64,000 bases of DNA from Alloacidobacterium dinghuense. Lineage in GTDB: Bacteria; Acidobacteriota; Terriglobia; Terriglobales; Acidobacteriaceae. Below are positions 34,565 through 43,152 of the stretch, piece by piece. The notes beneath the pieces were generated by a model, which worked only from the letters and a program-made list of their open reading frames with translations, made no database searches and was not told where the DNA came from. Numbering within the stretch: position 1 is the stretch's first letter; every line of letters starts with the position of its first letter. The DNA lies in assembly GCF_014274465.1 (NCBI RefSeq), contig NZ_CP060394.1, positions 4,650,001 through 4,714,000 on the forward strand. The letters run 5' to 3'. The translations under genes were made by a program, and so were the position numbers.

Positions 34565-35455
34565 TTATGGTGTCGGCGGCAGCTTCATCTTGAAAAGAAT
34601 CGCAGGATCCAGGTATGCGCTCTGCCAGCGCACAGCGAAATGTAAGTGCGGTCCAGTAGCTCGACCGGTAGAGCCACTCAGCCCCAGCAACTGGTATGCA
34701 TGCACATTTTGCCCCTCAGAGACTTTGATCTTTGAGAGATGCATATAGATCGTCATGAATTGCTGGCCGTGATCGATGACGACACAATTGCCTTCGTAAA
34801 AGAGACTGCGGGCAAGAATCACTCTTCCTGAGTTGGCCGCATGCACCGCTGTTCCGGAGGCAGCGCGAAAATCCATGCCGCGATGAATGCTGGCCAGTTT
34901 GCCATTAAAGAGGCGTCGCGTTCCAAATGAATCGGTTGCGGGCGATTGAACCGGAAGCAGAAATCCTCCTCGCCACAATGGCTCAGGTGCGCTCTTCGCA
35001 AAGGCCTGATGCTTGATCTCGCTGTCCTCAGCGATGCGCTTGAGGGCCGCCGCATCCGGTTCCACAAAGTTCTCCGCAACGTGAAGCTCAACTTGCTTGT
35101 AATGCGCGGATGCGATGGTGATGTCGCGCGTGGCATCCACGCTCTTGCCGTCCGGCATGGTCGCGTGAAGCGTCAGCTTGTAAGTCCCGGCAGTGGTCTC
35201 GACGTCCACTCCGGCAAGAGCGTACCAGACGGTCCTGCTCCGTGATGGAAAGAAGCTGACCTGGTGACCAAACCACTCGCCTTGAAAGCTAGCGGGAGGA
35301 CTCTGGAATTCCACAGTCAGCAGGCACGGAGAGCCGCTGGCAAGCTGCGCGGGATCCCAATGAACGCTCTTGTAAATTTCATCGCCCAGCGCCGACGCAC
35401 GCAGAGGTTGCCAGAACGAGACAATTACCATCAAGAAAGCACAAAAGAGTCGCAT
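34565..35455 (-). CDS. M23 family metallopeptidase
   Basis: A 296-residue exported LytM-type endopeptidase. A signal peptide (LFCAFLMVIVSFWQPLRASA) precedes an Ig-like N-terminal region and the catalytic domain with HRGMDFRAASGTAV (His and Asp zinc ligands) and GPHLHFAVR (HxH), plus the usual YEGNCVVIDHGQQF and YMHLSKIKVSEGQ. All zinc ligands are present, so it probably cuts peptidoglycan cross-links rather than acting as a regulator. Confidence 0.9.
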   Translation of the reverse strand: MRLFCAFLMVIVSFWQPLRASALGDEIYKSVHWDPAQLASGSPCLLTVEFQSPPASFQGEWFGHQVSFFPSRSRTVWYALAGVDVETTAGTYKLTLHATMPDGKSVDATRDITIASAHYKQVELHVAENFVEPDAAALKRIAEDSEIKHQAFAKSAPEPLWRGGFLLPVQSPATDSFGTRRLFNGKLASIHRGMDFRAASGTAVHAANSGRVILARSLFYEGNCVVIDHGQQFMTIYMHLSKIKVSEGQNVHAYQLLGLSGSTGRATGPHLHFAVRWQSAYLDPAILFKMKLPPTP

Positions 35456-35508
35456 GAGTTCGCCTCATGATTGTGCAACAAAGCAGTAAAATCCGCATTG
35501 CGGGAAGC

Positions 35509-35520
35509 TACAATCGAAGC
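35509..35520 (+). promoter_or_regulatory. TACAAT -10 element six bases before glyA
   Basis: TACAAT at 35509-35514 is followed by CGAAGC and the ATG at 35521. It matches the element before the cupin gene at 18937 and suggests a leaderless glyA transcript. Confidence 0.5.
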
Positions 35521-36798
35521 ATGCCCGACCGCATGTCTTTACCACTCTCGCAGGCCGATCCTGAGATCGCTACTGCTGTTGAAAACGAACTTCGTCGCCA
35601 GCATGAAGGGCTGGAGATGATTGCCTCGGAGAACTTTGTCAGCGAGGCAGTGCTTGAGGCCGCTGGAACCGTGTTCACCAACAAGTACGCGGAAGGATAT
35701 CCCGGCCGCCGCTACTATGGCGGCTGCGAATTTACGGATGTGGTTGAGAATCTCGCTCGCGACCGTGCCAAGCAGCTTTTTGGAGCAGAGCACGCCAATG
35801 TGCAGCCGCATTCCGGATCCCAGGCCAACGCCGGCGCTTACATGGCAGTGCTGAATCCAGGTGATACAATTCTCGGACTCGATCTCGCGCACGGCGGCCA
35901 CCTGACGCACGGCCATAAACTGAACTTCTCAGGCAAGCTCTACAAGGTAGTTTCTTACGGAGTTCGCAAAGATACTGAAGTTATCGATTACGACGAACTT
36001 GAAGCTACAGCCGAGCGCGAAAAGCCGAAGGTCATCATTGGTGGCGGCAGCGCTTATCCGCGCATTTTTGACTTTGCCCGCATGCGTGAGATCGCGGATA
36101 AAGTAAACGCGCTGCTGATTGTCGACATGGCGCATTTTGCCGGCCTTGTTGCCGGAGGAGCGCATCCGTCGCCCGTGCCACACGCGCATATCGTAACCAG
36201 CACAACTCATAAGACGCTGCGCGGGCCGCGCTCCGGGCTGATCTTATCCCAACAGCAGTTCGCAGCCGCGATTGATAAGGCTGTCTTTCCGGGCCAGCAG
36301 GGCGGACCGCTCGTGCATATCATGGCGGCAAAGGCCGTCGCTTTCCGTGAAGCCCTGCAACCCGAATTCAAGCAGTATGCGGCGCAGATCGTGGCGAATG
36401 CGCGTGTGCTGGCAGAGACTTTGCAGGCGGAAGGTTTCCGTGTTATTTCCGGCGGCACGGACACGCATCTGATGCTGGTCGATGTTTTTGCGAAAGGCAT
36501 GCTGGGCAGCGAGGCAGAGGCGGCGCTGGGGGATGCAGGCATCACCGTGAACAAGAACGCGATTCCGTATGACACCAATCCCCCGCTGAAGCCCTCGGGC
36601 ATCCGCATCGGCACGCCCGCGCTGACCACACGCGGCATGAAGGAGCAGGAGATGCGCATCATTGGCAAGTGGATCAGCGAGGCACTAAGCGAGCGTACCA
36701 ATCCGCAAGCGCTTGCTCGCATTCGCGGACAGGTGCTGGAGTTGGCCGAGCACTTCCCGCTTTATGGATGGCTCCGGCATCCCGTCCCCGTAGCCTAG
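35521..36798 (+). CDS. glyA: Serine hydroxymethyltransferase
   Basis: A 425-residue PLP enzyme that exchanges serine and glycine with tetrahydrofolate. Motifs: [28 protein letters not shown], the PLP-lysine block [18 protein letters not shown], and [14 protein letters not shown]. An in-frame ATG at 35467 would add 18 residues that do not resemble the family, so 35521 is the better start. It pairs functionally with folP and kbl in one-carbon and glycine metabolism. Confidence 0.95.
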   Translation: MPDRMSLPLSQADPEIATAVENELRRQHEGLEMIASENFVSEAVLEAAGTVFTNKYAEGYPGRRYYGGCEFTDVVENLARDRAKQLFGAEHANVQPHSGSQANAGAYMAVLNPGDTILGLDLAHGGHLTHGHKLNFSGKLYKVVSYGVRKDTEVIDYDELEATAEREKPKVIIGGGSAYPRIFDFARMREIADKVNALLIVDMAHFAGLVAGGAHPSPVPHAHIVTSTTHKTLRGPRSGLILSQQQFAAAIDKAVFPGQQGGPLVHIMAAKAVAFREALQPEFKQYAAQIVANARVLAETLQAEGFRVISGGTDTHLMLVDVFAKGMLGSEAEAALGDAGITVNKNAIPYDTNPPLKPSGIRIGTPALTTRGMKEQEMRIIGKWISEALSERTNPQALARIRGQVLELAEHFPLYGWLRHPVPVA

Positions 36799-36855
36799 TG
36801 AAATTCATTTCGTCTTACAACGACGCTAACGCGTCAATCTGCAGAGGATGCTTGC

Positions 36856-38028
36856 GTGACCCATTCGATCTCCCGACGCACGTTTATGAAGGCCGCAGCG
36901 GTTTCTTCTCTCGCGGCAAACACCTGGTGGGCAGAGGCCAAGACCGCCACGAACGCACAAGACAGTCGTCTCATGTTTGCGGGAACGCAGACGGGCGTCT
37001 CCAGCAAGGGTATCTATGCCTTCCGTTGGGATCCCAGCAACGGCGAATTGAAAGAGCTCGGACTTGCTGTCGAGAGCGACAATCCAACCTTCATTGCGCT
37101 TTCGCCGGACGGCAAGCATCTCTATGCCGCAAACGAGATCGACCAGTATGAGGGCACCAAGAGTGGATCTGTCAGCGGTTTCACAATTGACCGCGCTGGG
37201 GCAAAGCTCACGCATATCAATACCGTGTCTTCCGCGGGCGCGGGCCCATGTCATGTCAGCGTTGACCAGACCGGACGCGCACTGTTCTGCGCCGACTATT
37301 CCGGAGGCAGTGCAGCATCATTCCACATCGATCAGACAGGGAAATTGAGCGAACCGGTCTCGCAATTTCACTATGAGGGTCACGGCCCGGTTGCCGATCG
37401 TCAGGAAGCGACGCACGCGCATCGTGCCACAGTCACGCCGGACAACCACTATGTGCTCATCAATGATCTCGGACTGGATTGTATCCACATTTACCATCTT
37501 GATCCCGCGACCGCGAAGCTGACTCCGAACGATCCGCAAGAGTGGTCAGCAAAGCCTGGCTCCGGTCCGCGCGCCCTGCGTTTTCATCCCAACGGGAAAT
37601 GGGCGTACTGCTTGAATGAGCTTACGTCGACGATCGACGTGCTTGCATGGGACGGCAGGACGGGCAAGCTCACCTCGCTGCAGCATGTAGAGCTTATGCC
37701 GAAGGACTATCGCGGAGAATCCGCTGCCTCTGAAATTGTCATCGATAGTAGTGGTCATTTTGCATATGCCGCAGTGCGTTTCTGGGACCGGGTTGTCACC
37801 CTTAGCATCGATCCATCGTCAGGCAAGCTTGCGCAAATTGGAGCGACATCCTGCGGAGGCAAAGTACCGCGCCACATGACGCTTGATCCGACGGAGCGAT
37901 GGCTGCTTGTCGCAAATCAGGCTTCGGATAATATCGCCGTGATCCAGAGAGATTCGAAGACGGGAAAGCTGGCGGAGACAGGCAACAGCTTTCCTCTGAT
38001 TAAGCCGCAATGTTTGGTGTTTGTTTAG
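36856..38028 (+). CDS. Lactonase family protein (6-phosphogluconolactonase-like propeller)
   Basis: A 390-residue seven-bladed propeller of the Lactonase (Pgl/YkgB) family with repeated blocks such as SDNPTFIALSPDGKHLYAAN, GPCHVSVDQTGRALFCADY and GPRALRFHPNGKWAYCLNE. The N-terminus SRRTFMKAAAVSSLAANTWW is a twin-arginine signal (SRRxFxK), so it is exported folded. Cytoplasmic Pgl enzymes lack such a signal, so the substrate is likely another lactone or it is non-enzymatic. The start is GTG 36856. The stop overlaps the convergent lpxC stop by 4 bases. Confidence 0.85.
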   Translation: MTHSISRRTFMKAAAVSSLAANTWWAEAKTATNAQDSRLMFAGTQTGVSSKGIYAFRWDPSNGELKELGLAVESDNPTFIALSPDGKHLYAANEIDQYEGTKSGSVSGFTIDRAGAKLTHINTVSSAGAGPCHVSVDQTGRALFCADYSGGSAASFHIDQTGKLSEPVSQFHYEGHGPVADRQEATHAHRATVTPDNHYVLINDLGLDCIHIYHLDPATAKLTPNDPQEWSAKPGSGPRALRFHPNGKWAYCLNELTSTIDVLAWDGRTGKLTSLQHVELMPKDYRGESAASEIVIDSSGHFAYAAVRFWDRVVTLSIDPSSGKLAQIGATSCGGKVPRHMTLDPTERWLLVANQASDNIAVIQRDSKTGKLAETGNSFPLIKPQCLVFV

Positions 38029-39008
38029 CCGACTGTCACGAGTGCACTGGCGGGAGTTGCCAGGGTTGCTTTCATCTTCTCTGGCGCGATGGTGACTAAT
38101 TTCCACGCAGAACGGTCCTTAAGCAACCTGGCGACCAGGGCCGTGTGCATGGCGTGCCCCGCACGCTCGGCTACAACGCGGCCCAGGATTTGATGGCCGG
38201 CCAAAGCCAGATCGCCGATCAGGTCCAGAACCTTGTGGCGTACGAACTCATCGTCGAAACGTAGCGGTCCGTTTACTACACCTTGGCGAGTGAGGATGAT
38301 CGCACTCGATTCCGAGACACCGCGGATCAGACCCATATTGCGCAGCATTTGCTCGTCTTCCTTAAAGCCGAAGGTGCGGGCCGGAGCGATCTGGAGGCCG
38401 AAATTTCTGGTAGCCAGATCAACTGTGAAGCCTTGCTTGCCGATCGGCGAGGGAAAATCTATCTGGTAGGAGACGCTGTAGCCCTCGCCAGGATAGACAC
38501 CGATGAACTTGTCGCCCTCGCGCACTTCGACGGTTTTGAGAATTCGCAGGTATTCGCGGCGACGGCGCTGCGTCTTCAATCCGACCTGCCGGAAGGCCTC
38601 GACGTAGGGCAGGGCGCTGCCGTCGAGGATGGGGAGTTCCAGATTGTCCAGCTCGACGATCACATTGTCGACGCCCATGCCGATGAGCGCGGAGAGCAGA
38701 TGCTCGGTTGTGGAGATGAGCACGCTCTGGCGCATGAGGCTGGTTGCGTAGCTGACCTTCGCCACATTGCGCCCGACGGCTGGGATTTCAAAGTTGTCCA
38801 GATCGGTGCGGCGGAAGACAATTCCCGATCCGGCGGGGGCGGGAAGCAATCGCATTTGCACGGGAGCACCACTGTGCAGTCCTACGCCGGAGAATTCAAT
38901 GGTCGAAGCAATTGTCTGTTCAAGATACGATGGATCTGGCAAGCCGAAGTTCCTGGCCCATTTGGGGGCGTTAAGGTCATAGACTAATGGCAGAGAATTA
39001 AGTTTCAC
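38025..39008 (-). CDS. lpxC: UDP-3-O-acyl-N-acetylglucosamine deacetylase
   Basis: A 327-residue zinc deacetylase for the committed step of lipid A synthesis. Zinc and catalytic residues are in TTEHLLSALIGMGVDN and FVRHKVLDLIGDLALAG, with His near the end in ERAGHAMHTALV. It has the two-domain LpxC layout (GVGLHSGAPV at the start, FGLQIAPARTFGF in the middle). The first 30 residues are a slight N-terminal extension from a GTG; a start near GLPDPSYLEQTIAS is also possible. Shows that the host has an LPS-type outer membrane. Confidence 0.92.
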   Translation of the reverse strand: MKLNSLPLVYDLNAPKWARNFGLPDPSYLEQTIASTIEFSGVGLHSGAPVQMRLLPAPAGSGIVFRRTDLDNFEIPAVGRNVAKVSYATSLMRQSVLISTTEHLLSALIGMGVDNVIVELDNLELPILDGSALPYVEAFRQVGLKTQRRRREYLRILKTVEVREGDKFIGVYPGEGYSVSYQIDFPSPIGKQGFTVDLATRNFGLQIAPARTFGFKEDEQMLRNMGLIRGVSESSAIILTRQGVVNGPLRFDDEFVRHKVLDLIGDLALAGHQILGRVVAERAGHAMHTALVARLLKDRSAWKLVTIAPEKMKATLATPASALVTVG

Positions 39009-39099
39009 TGTTGCATCTTTGCCACACTGTAGTGGCAGAAGAGCATCGCCTGCCGGAAATGTATCTACACAGTAACTAGTTGATCAGACAGGTACTTAT

Positions 39100-40260
39100 A
39101 TGGTCAAGCAGTTGTCTGCAGCCGTCGAGCAAAGAATGCCTGCGACTCTCGATCTGCTTCGCGCCATGGTCGAGATTGAGTCGCCGAGTGATGACAAGGC
39201 AGCCGTCGATCGCTGCGTTGCCTTCGTCGCGGCCGAGTGCTCGCGGCTGAGCGGACGGGTTCGGTTGCATCGCCGGCGTGACTTCGGCGACCTTCTGGAG
39301 GCGCGCTTCGGTCCGCTGAGGAGTAAACATCGGCCGGTACTTTTGCTTGGACATCTTGATACGGTTTGGCCACTCGGAACACTAAAGAGCATGCCCTTCC
39401 GCGTTGACGCTGAACGTGTATGGGGGCCCGGTGTGCTCGATATGAAGGCAGGCGTGGCGATGGCGTTGACGGCCATTGCCGTCCTCCATGAACGGCAGAA
39501 TCAGGAGCGGCAGAAGTTGAGTCGTCCCGTCATCCTATTGCTGAACAGCGATGAGGAAGTGGGCAGCAACGCTTCGCGTCCGTTGACCGAGAAGCTGGCG
39601 AAGCAGTGCGATGCGGTGTTTGTGCTGGAACCGGCACAGGGGTTGAAAGGCGCGTACAAGACGGCGCGCAAGGGTGTTGGTGTTTATCAGGTTCAGGTGA
39701 AGGGTGTGGCCTCGCACAGCGGCGTGGACTTTGAGCGCGGACACAGCGCCATCGTCGAGCTTGCACGGCAGATCGAGCGAATCACACAGTTCACCGAGTT
39801 GGATCGTGGCATTACGGTAAATGTTGGAACCGTTCAGGGCGGAACACGATCTAACGTAGTAGCTGCTGAAGCCCGGGCCGAGGTGGACATTCGAGTGGCT
39901 CGGGCGAAAGATAGGGCGCGCATTGAGAAACATTTTCATTCACTGCGCGTCTTTGATAGCAAGTGCAGTCTGCACGTTGAAGGCGGATTGAATCGCCCCC
40001 CGATGGAGCGCACGCGTGGTACCGTCGCTCTCTTCAAGCGAGCCGCAGCGCATGCCCGAGAGCTTGGGTTTGTGCTGGAAGAAGCGGCGACCGGGGGCGG
40101 ATCGGACGGTAATTTCACATCCGCGATTGGCGTGCCCACATTAGACGGAATGGGCGCAGTAGGAGAGGGCGCGCATGCCCTGCACGAATCGCTGCTCCTG
40201 AAGCACATGGCGCCACGTACAGCATTGCTGGCAGCCATGCTGGCAGATGCCGGAGAATGA
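39100..40260 (+). CDS. M20 family metallopeptidase (carboxypeptidase G2-like)
   Basis: A 386-residue zinc peptidase. Metal ligands and base are visible: GHLDTVWPLG (His, Asp), GPGVLDMKAG (bridging Asp), NSDEEVGS (catalytic Glu pair) and a C-terminal His in AHALHES. The dimerisation lid lies around 180-290 (KGVASHSGVDFERG). No signal peptide. Members remove C-terminal Glu or other residues from peptides; exact substrate unknown. Confidence 0.85.
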   Translation: MVKQLSAAVEQRMPATLDLLRAMVEIESPSDDKAAVDRCVAFVAAECSRLSGRVRLHRRRDFGDLLEARFGPLRSKHRPVLLLGHLDTVWPLGTLKSMPFRVDAERVWGPGVLDMKAGVAMALTAIAVLHERQNQERQKLSRPVILLLNSDEEVGSNASRPLTEKLAKQCDAVFVLEPAQGLKGAYKTARKGVGVYQVQVKGVASHSGVDFERGHSAIVELARQIERITQFTELDRGITVNVGTVQGGTRSNVVAAEARAEVDIRVARAKDRARIEKHFHSLRVFDSKCSLHVEGGLNRPPMERTRGTVALFKRAAAHARELGFVLEEAATGGGSDGNFTSAIGVPTLDGMGAVGEGAHALHESLLLKHMAPRTALLAAMLADAGE

Positions 40261-40269
40261 GGTTCCCCC

Positions 40270-40416
40270 ATGCTGAAGCTTATCGAGTTCGGATTGCTGG
40301 CTGTATCGCTGCTCATCATCTTCGGGCTCGTGGCTTCCACTCCGCGCGGCACGGACGCTGCTGCGCCTGAGATGGTTGAAGCGGATCCGGAAATTGCTCC
40401 GCTGCGTAAGCTTTAG
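40270..40416 (+). CDS. Small single-helix membrane protein, 48 residues
   Basis: A short frame that starts 10 bases after the M20 peptidase stop and is preceded by TGAGG. The peptide begins MLKLIEFG and has one hydrophobic helix (LLAVSLLIIFGLVA), then an acidic tail ending PEIAPLRKL. It may be translated with the M20 gene. Function unknown; gene status is moderate because only composition and position support it. Confidence 0.5.
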   Translation: MLKLIEFGLLAVSLLIIFGLVASTPRGTDAAAPEMVEADPEIAPLRKL

Positions 40417-40435
40417 GCTCAAGGCGAAGTTCCCA

Positions 40436-40489
40436 GCGGCTAAAGCCGCAAGACTTCATTTGTTTTTATGGCACGGCTAAAGCCGTGCC
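40436..40489. repeat. GGCTAAAGCC-type palindromes
   Basis: Two units, GCGGCTAAAGCCGC (40436-40449) and GGCACGGCTAAAGCCGTGCC (40470-40489), separated by an AT-rich spacer. They lie between the small membrane gene and maf, and match the CTTTAG-core units near 26372. Confidence 0.75.
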
Positions 40490-40520
40490 CCTTCAAAGCC
40501 CCTGACAGATTTGAGATCGC

Positions 40521-41129
40521 CTAAACTGCCGTGGCTGTTTCCTTCTGCAACCGTTTTTCTACGCCTTCCAACATGCTGCTCACGAGTGCGAGCGGCAATC
40601 CGACCACGTTGAAATAACAGCCGTGAATGCGGGGAATCCATGCGGCTGCGTAGCCCTGGATCGCGTACGCTCCAGCCTTGTCCATGGGCTCGCCGGTGTT
40701 GATATAGGCCTCAATCTCGACCTCTGAGATGGTGGTCATGGTCACATAGGTGAGTTCCGAAGCAACTTCGATACCAGCACGCGAGACGACTGCGACCCCG
40801 GTGATGACGGAATGCGTTCCGCCGGCGAGCTGGCGCAGCATGCGGGCCGCGTCGTTTGCGTGCTTTGGCTTGCCGAGGATCTCGTTGGCCGACGACACGA
40901 CGACGGTGTCGGCTCCGAGGACGAGCAGTGGATCGTTTCCCGAGTCCTGAGTGGCGAGTGGCGTGAAAACGGCTTCAGCTTTTTCGCGCGCGAGACGGGT
41001 GGCAAAGGCGATGGGGTCCTCCGCTTCGCGATGCTCTTCGGGGATGGAGGAGGCGTGGACGCGGAAGGCGAATCCGGCTTGCGTGAGCAGCTCCTTGCGG
41101 CGCGGCGATGAGGATGCGAGTACGAGCAT
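40521..41129 (-). CDS. maf: Maf-type nucleoside triphosphate pyrophosphatase
   Basis: A 202-residue Maf protein that cleaves non-canonical or dTTP/UTP nucleotides to monophosphates. Family blocks: LVLASSSPRRKELLTQAGF at the start, VLGADTVVV, GGTHSVITGVAVV, and EPMDKAGAYAIQGYAAAWI. Length is normal. Subtype (dTTP versus m7GTP) is not certain, though the sequence resembles the YhdE side. An open frame of the upstream gene overlaps its 5' two-thirds. Confidence 0.92.
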   Translation of the reverse strand: MLVLASSSPRRKELLTQAGFAFRVHASSIPEEHREAEDPIAFATRLAREKAEAVFTPLATQDSGNDPLLVLGADTVVVSSANEILGKPKHANDAARMLRQLAGGTHSVITGVAVVSRAGIEVASELTYVTMTTISEVEIEAYINTGEPMDKAGAYAIQGYAAAWIPRIHGCYFNVVGLPLALVSSMLEGVEKRLQKETATAV

Positions 41130-41785
41130 GACTCTAGATTAAGGCAATCGGGATCGCGGCTTGAGGTCGGGGCTGAGGTTGGCTCCCATTCACTTTTGTC
41201 GGCGACGGCGTAGAGATCGGAGAGCGTGTAGCTGACGGGTTCTACTTCTTCGCCTCGCGCTCTTCGGGCATCGCGTTCGGCCTTCATGGCTTCGGCTTGG
41301 CGGAGGAGGATTTCGCCGAGGCTGGGTGGGCGCTTTCTGGCTGCGGCTTCTTCCGGGTCGGGGGTCTGCTGGGTCGGGCCGATGAGGGTTCCGTCTTCGT
41401 GCTCGTGGGTCTCTCGTACCGTGAGAGTGGGCGTCTGTGCCTTGGCGGCCATGCCTTCGCGGTGACGGATGTTTTGCGAGGCGACCTGCAGGCCGTAGAT
41501 GAGGATACGGGCGCGGCGGGAGTCGATGCGATTGGCTGCCAGGGCCAGGACTACGTCGGACAGTGCGAGTTGGATGGCGTCGGCGTCTTCGAGCGGGGTT
41601 AGGGCGTGGGCGGTTTCTTTGGGGTCGATGTAGGGTTCGTAGGGTTGATTCTTCGGAGTCGGGCGCTTGCGGGTGTTGGAGTGGAAGTAGCAGAAGTTCT
41701 GGTCCTTGTTTTGGTCTTTGAGCGCGGGTGACTGGCATTTCTTTCCGCTGGTGAAGATGTGGCGGGACCAATATATTTGACGCAT
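40742..41785 (-). CDS. Hypothetical protein, frame overruns maf
   Basis: From ATG 41785 the first about 205 codons look like a real protein: a Cys/His start (QIYWSRHIFTSGKKCQSPAL, then FCYFHSNTRKR), a helical middle (LEDADAIQLALSDVVLALAA) and a charged stretch (LGEILLRQAEAMKAERDARR) ending near SEWEPTSAPTSS. After about 41170 the frame has no stop and reads through maf for 388 bases as a Ser/Pro/Arg-rich shadow peptide, so the real stop has probably been lost by a frameshift. KDQNKDQN near residue 23 marks a 12-bp duplication. Function unknown. Confidence 0.5.
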   Translation of the reverse strand: MRQIYWSRHIFTSGKKCQSPALKDQNKDQNFCYFHSNTRKRPTPKNQPYEPYIDPKETAHALTPLEDADAIQLALSDVVLALAANRIDSRRARILIYGLQVASQNIRHREGMAAKAQTPTLTVRETHEHEDGTLIGPTQQTPDPEEAAARKRPPSLGEILLRQAEAMKAERDARRARGEEVEPVSYTLSDLYAVADKSEWEPTSAPTSSRDPDCLNLESCSYSHPHRRAARSCSRKPDSPSASTPPPSPKSIAKRRTPSPLPPVSRAKKLKPFSRHSPLRTRETIHCSSSEPTPSSCRRPTRSSASQSTQTTRPACCASSPAERIPSSPGSQSSRVLVSKLLRNSPM

Positions 41786-41921
41786 CAGATTGGGCTAAAC
41801 TGTTGCGTTTCAAGCAAATACCACTTACCGAATGAACGTGCTGTCAAAAGTATAAGTCGCTCATATTCTATAACTTACTGTTCACTCAGTTCGATTTTGA
41901 TGCGTCAGGTATATTGGTGCC
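41764..41921. repeat. Inverted copies of a gene start
   Basis: The start of the minus-strand gene (ATGCGTCAAATATATTGGTC, ending at 41764) recurs on the plus strand at 41900-41921 as ATGCGTCAGGTATATTGGTG. The two 22-bp segments agree at 19 positions and face away from each other. The plus-strand copy opens only a short frame (MRQVYWCLRKFFFLL). Confidence 0.55.
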
Positions 41922-41985
41922 TTCGTAAATTCTTCTTTTTGTTAGTGGTTACGGAACTTTATAGGGTGCGCTTTGCGCGTTCTGG

Positions 41986-42038
41986 TTCGCCCCACCCTAC
42001 CTTCGCGAACAACGCGCGAAGGCAGGATGGGGCACCCG
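41986..42038. repeat. GGGTGCCCCA-type long palindrome
   Basis: GCCCCACCCTACCTTCGCG pairs with CGCGAAGGCAGGATGGGGC across a short AACAA loop, with GGTTC on one side and ACCC on the other. It matches the outer pattern of the repeats at 51-90 and 1111/2466. The rest of the 41786-42132 gap holds only the inverted start copy and a promoter. Confidence 0.75.
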
Positions 42039-42118
42039 TTTTCCTGGCCCTGGTGTTGGTTTTGGGCTCCCCCGTACGTTTTTGCTAAAGGTAAGTATCC
42101 CGTCACGTCAAGTAATGA

Positions 42119-42132
42119 TGCTATGATGAGTC
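42119..42132 (+). promoter_or_regulatory. Extended -10 element directly before the 42133 gene
   Basis: TGCTATGAT (TG at 42119-42120, TATGAT at 42122-42127) is an extended -10, and the GTG start follows after five bases. This predicts a transcript starting at or next to the first codon. Confidence 0.5.
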
Positions 42133-42927
42133 GTGCCTCCAGAAAATATCTGGCTCGAAGCTGTTCACGACAAGCTAAAGTGGACAAGCCATCATTTCGA
42201 CATCCTCGATAAAGCCGTCCCCGAATACGTCGATCCAAAGAACATTAGGTTCCTTGCCAAGCGTTATAACGAGGCGAAGACTGAAGCTTGGGGAAACTTC
42301 GAATCCACAATTGGCGGCGACGCGCCCACGGTCATATCCCATATGTTCGGAGATGTTCTTCAGTCCGCCAATTCCTGTCTCGACTATCTTGTTTGCGAAC
42401 TTTTCCGAAGGTACAACCCAGGCGAGGAAGCCAAACCGCATCATAAGTTTCCCGTCGCCACTAGCCGTGGTGCGTTTAACAAGGAAATCGGTGGTGATGC
42501 GCTCTGGGGCATTCCGTTTGAGGCAGTCGCAGTCATTGAGGGATTGCAATCTTACGAGGGTAGGACTGACCTTGTGCCATCTCGATTGATGGCTCTCCGA
42601 AACCTCACAAACACTCACAAGCACCGGAAACTGCATATAGCCGTCTTGACGGCTAGCCCGGCTCCAAGCGATCCCTCTGCCCTCCTCGATGAAAACGGGG
42701 AACTCTTCGCAATGGCTAAAGACCTGCCAAAAGCGGTGCATTTCAAGGCAGAGATTGGCCCTTTCCCCGTTACGCAGGATGGAGAGGTGAATGTGGATAG
42801 CAAGTTTGCCGCAGTGGTAGTGCTCGAAGAAAGTCAATTTCGAGCAGTTCTTATCACCATCGTGGCCGGGGAATTGTGTCAGGCTGTCACTGAGGCTTAC
42901 AGTCGATTGATTCCGTTCTTCGCGTAG
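42133..42927 (+). CDS. Hypothetical protein
   Basis: A 264-residue soluble protein that I do not recognise. A helical N-terminal part (AVHDKLKWTSHHFDILDKAV) with YNEAKTEAWGNFESTIGG is followed by SANSCLDYLVCELFRRYN and RLMALRNLTNTHKHRKLHI, where the Arg-Asn-x5-His run is similar to HEPN-like helical proteins. GTG start with a leaderless-type promoter. It lies between palindromic repeats and an IS1595 transposase, so it is accessory DNA. The match to HEPN is weak. Confidence 0.55.
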   Translation: MPPENIWLEAVHDKLKWTSHHFDILDKAVPEYVDPKNIRFLAKRYNEAKTEAWGNFESTIGGDAPTVISHMFGDVLQSANSCLDYLVCELFRRYNPGEEAKPHHKFPVATSRGAFNKEIGGDALWGIPFEAVAVIEGLQSYEGRTDLVPSRLMALRNLTNTHKHRKLHIAVLTASPAPSDPSALLDENGELFAMAKDLPKAVHFKAEIGPFPVTQDGEVNVDSKFAAVVVLEESQFRAVLITIVAGELCQAVTEAYSRLIPFFA

Positions 42928-42987
42928 CATATCCGCCTTTTCCGGCGGATTGTGATACACTCCGCCTAGGCGGAGGATCACAGCAGC

Positions 42988-43152
42988 GTGAGCGGCAACT
43001 CTAGCAGCGATGAACCGAACGCGAAACCTTCAGGCTTTAAGCCATCCAAAGAAGTAGAAGAAAAGATGCAGCCCGTCAGCCGCGATTCTTTCTTCAGCCT
43101 CTTGAGGCGATCTAGTTCGCCCGTTCCGAAATCCTCTCCAAAATCGAAGTAA
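42988..43152 (+). CDS. Possible small protein antisense to the transposase 3' end
   Basis: A 54-codon frame starting GTG 42988. GGAGG lies 11 bases upstream within TCCGCCTAGGCGGA, a perfect 14-bp palindrome at 42961-42974. The peptide (SGNSSSDEPNAKPSGFKPSK, then VEEKMQPVSRDSFFSLL) is Ser/Lys-rich and looks disordered. Its last 41 bases overlap the transposase gene on the other strand. Support is weak. Confidence 0.3.
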   Translation: MSGNSSSDEPNAKPSGFKPSKEVEEKMQPVSRDSFFSLLRRSSSPVPKSSPKSK

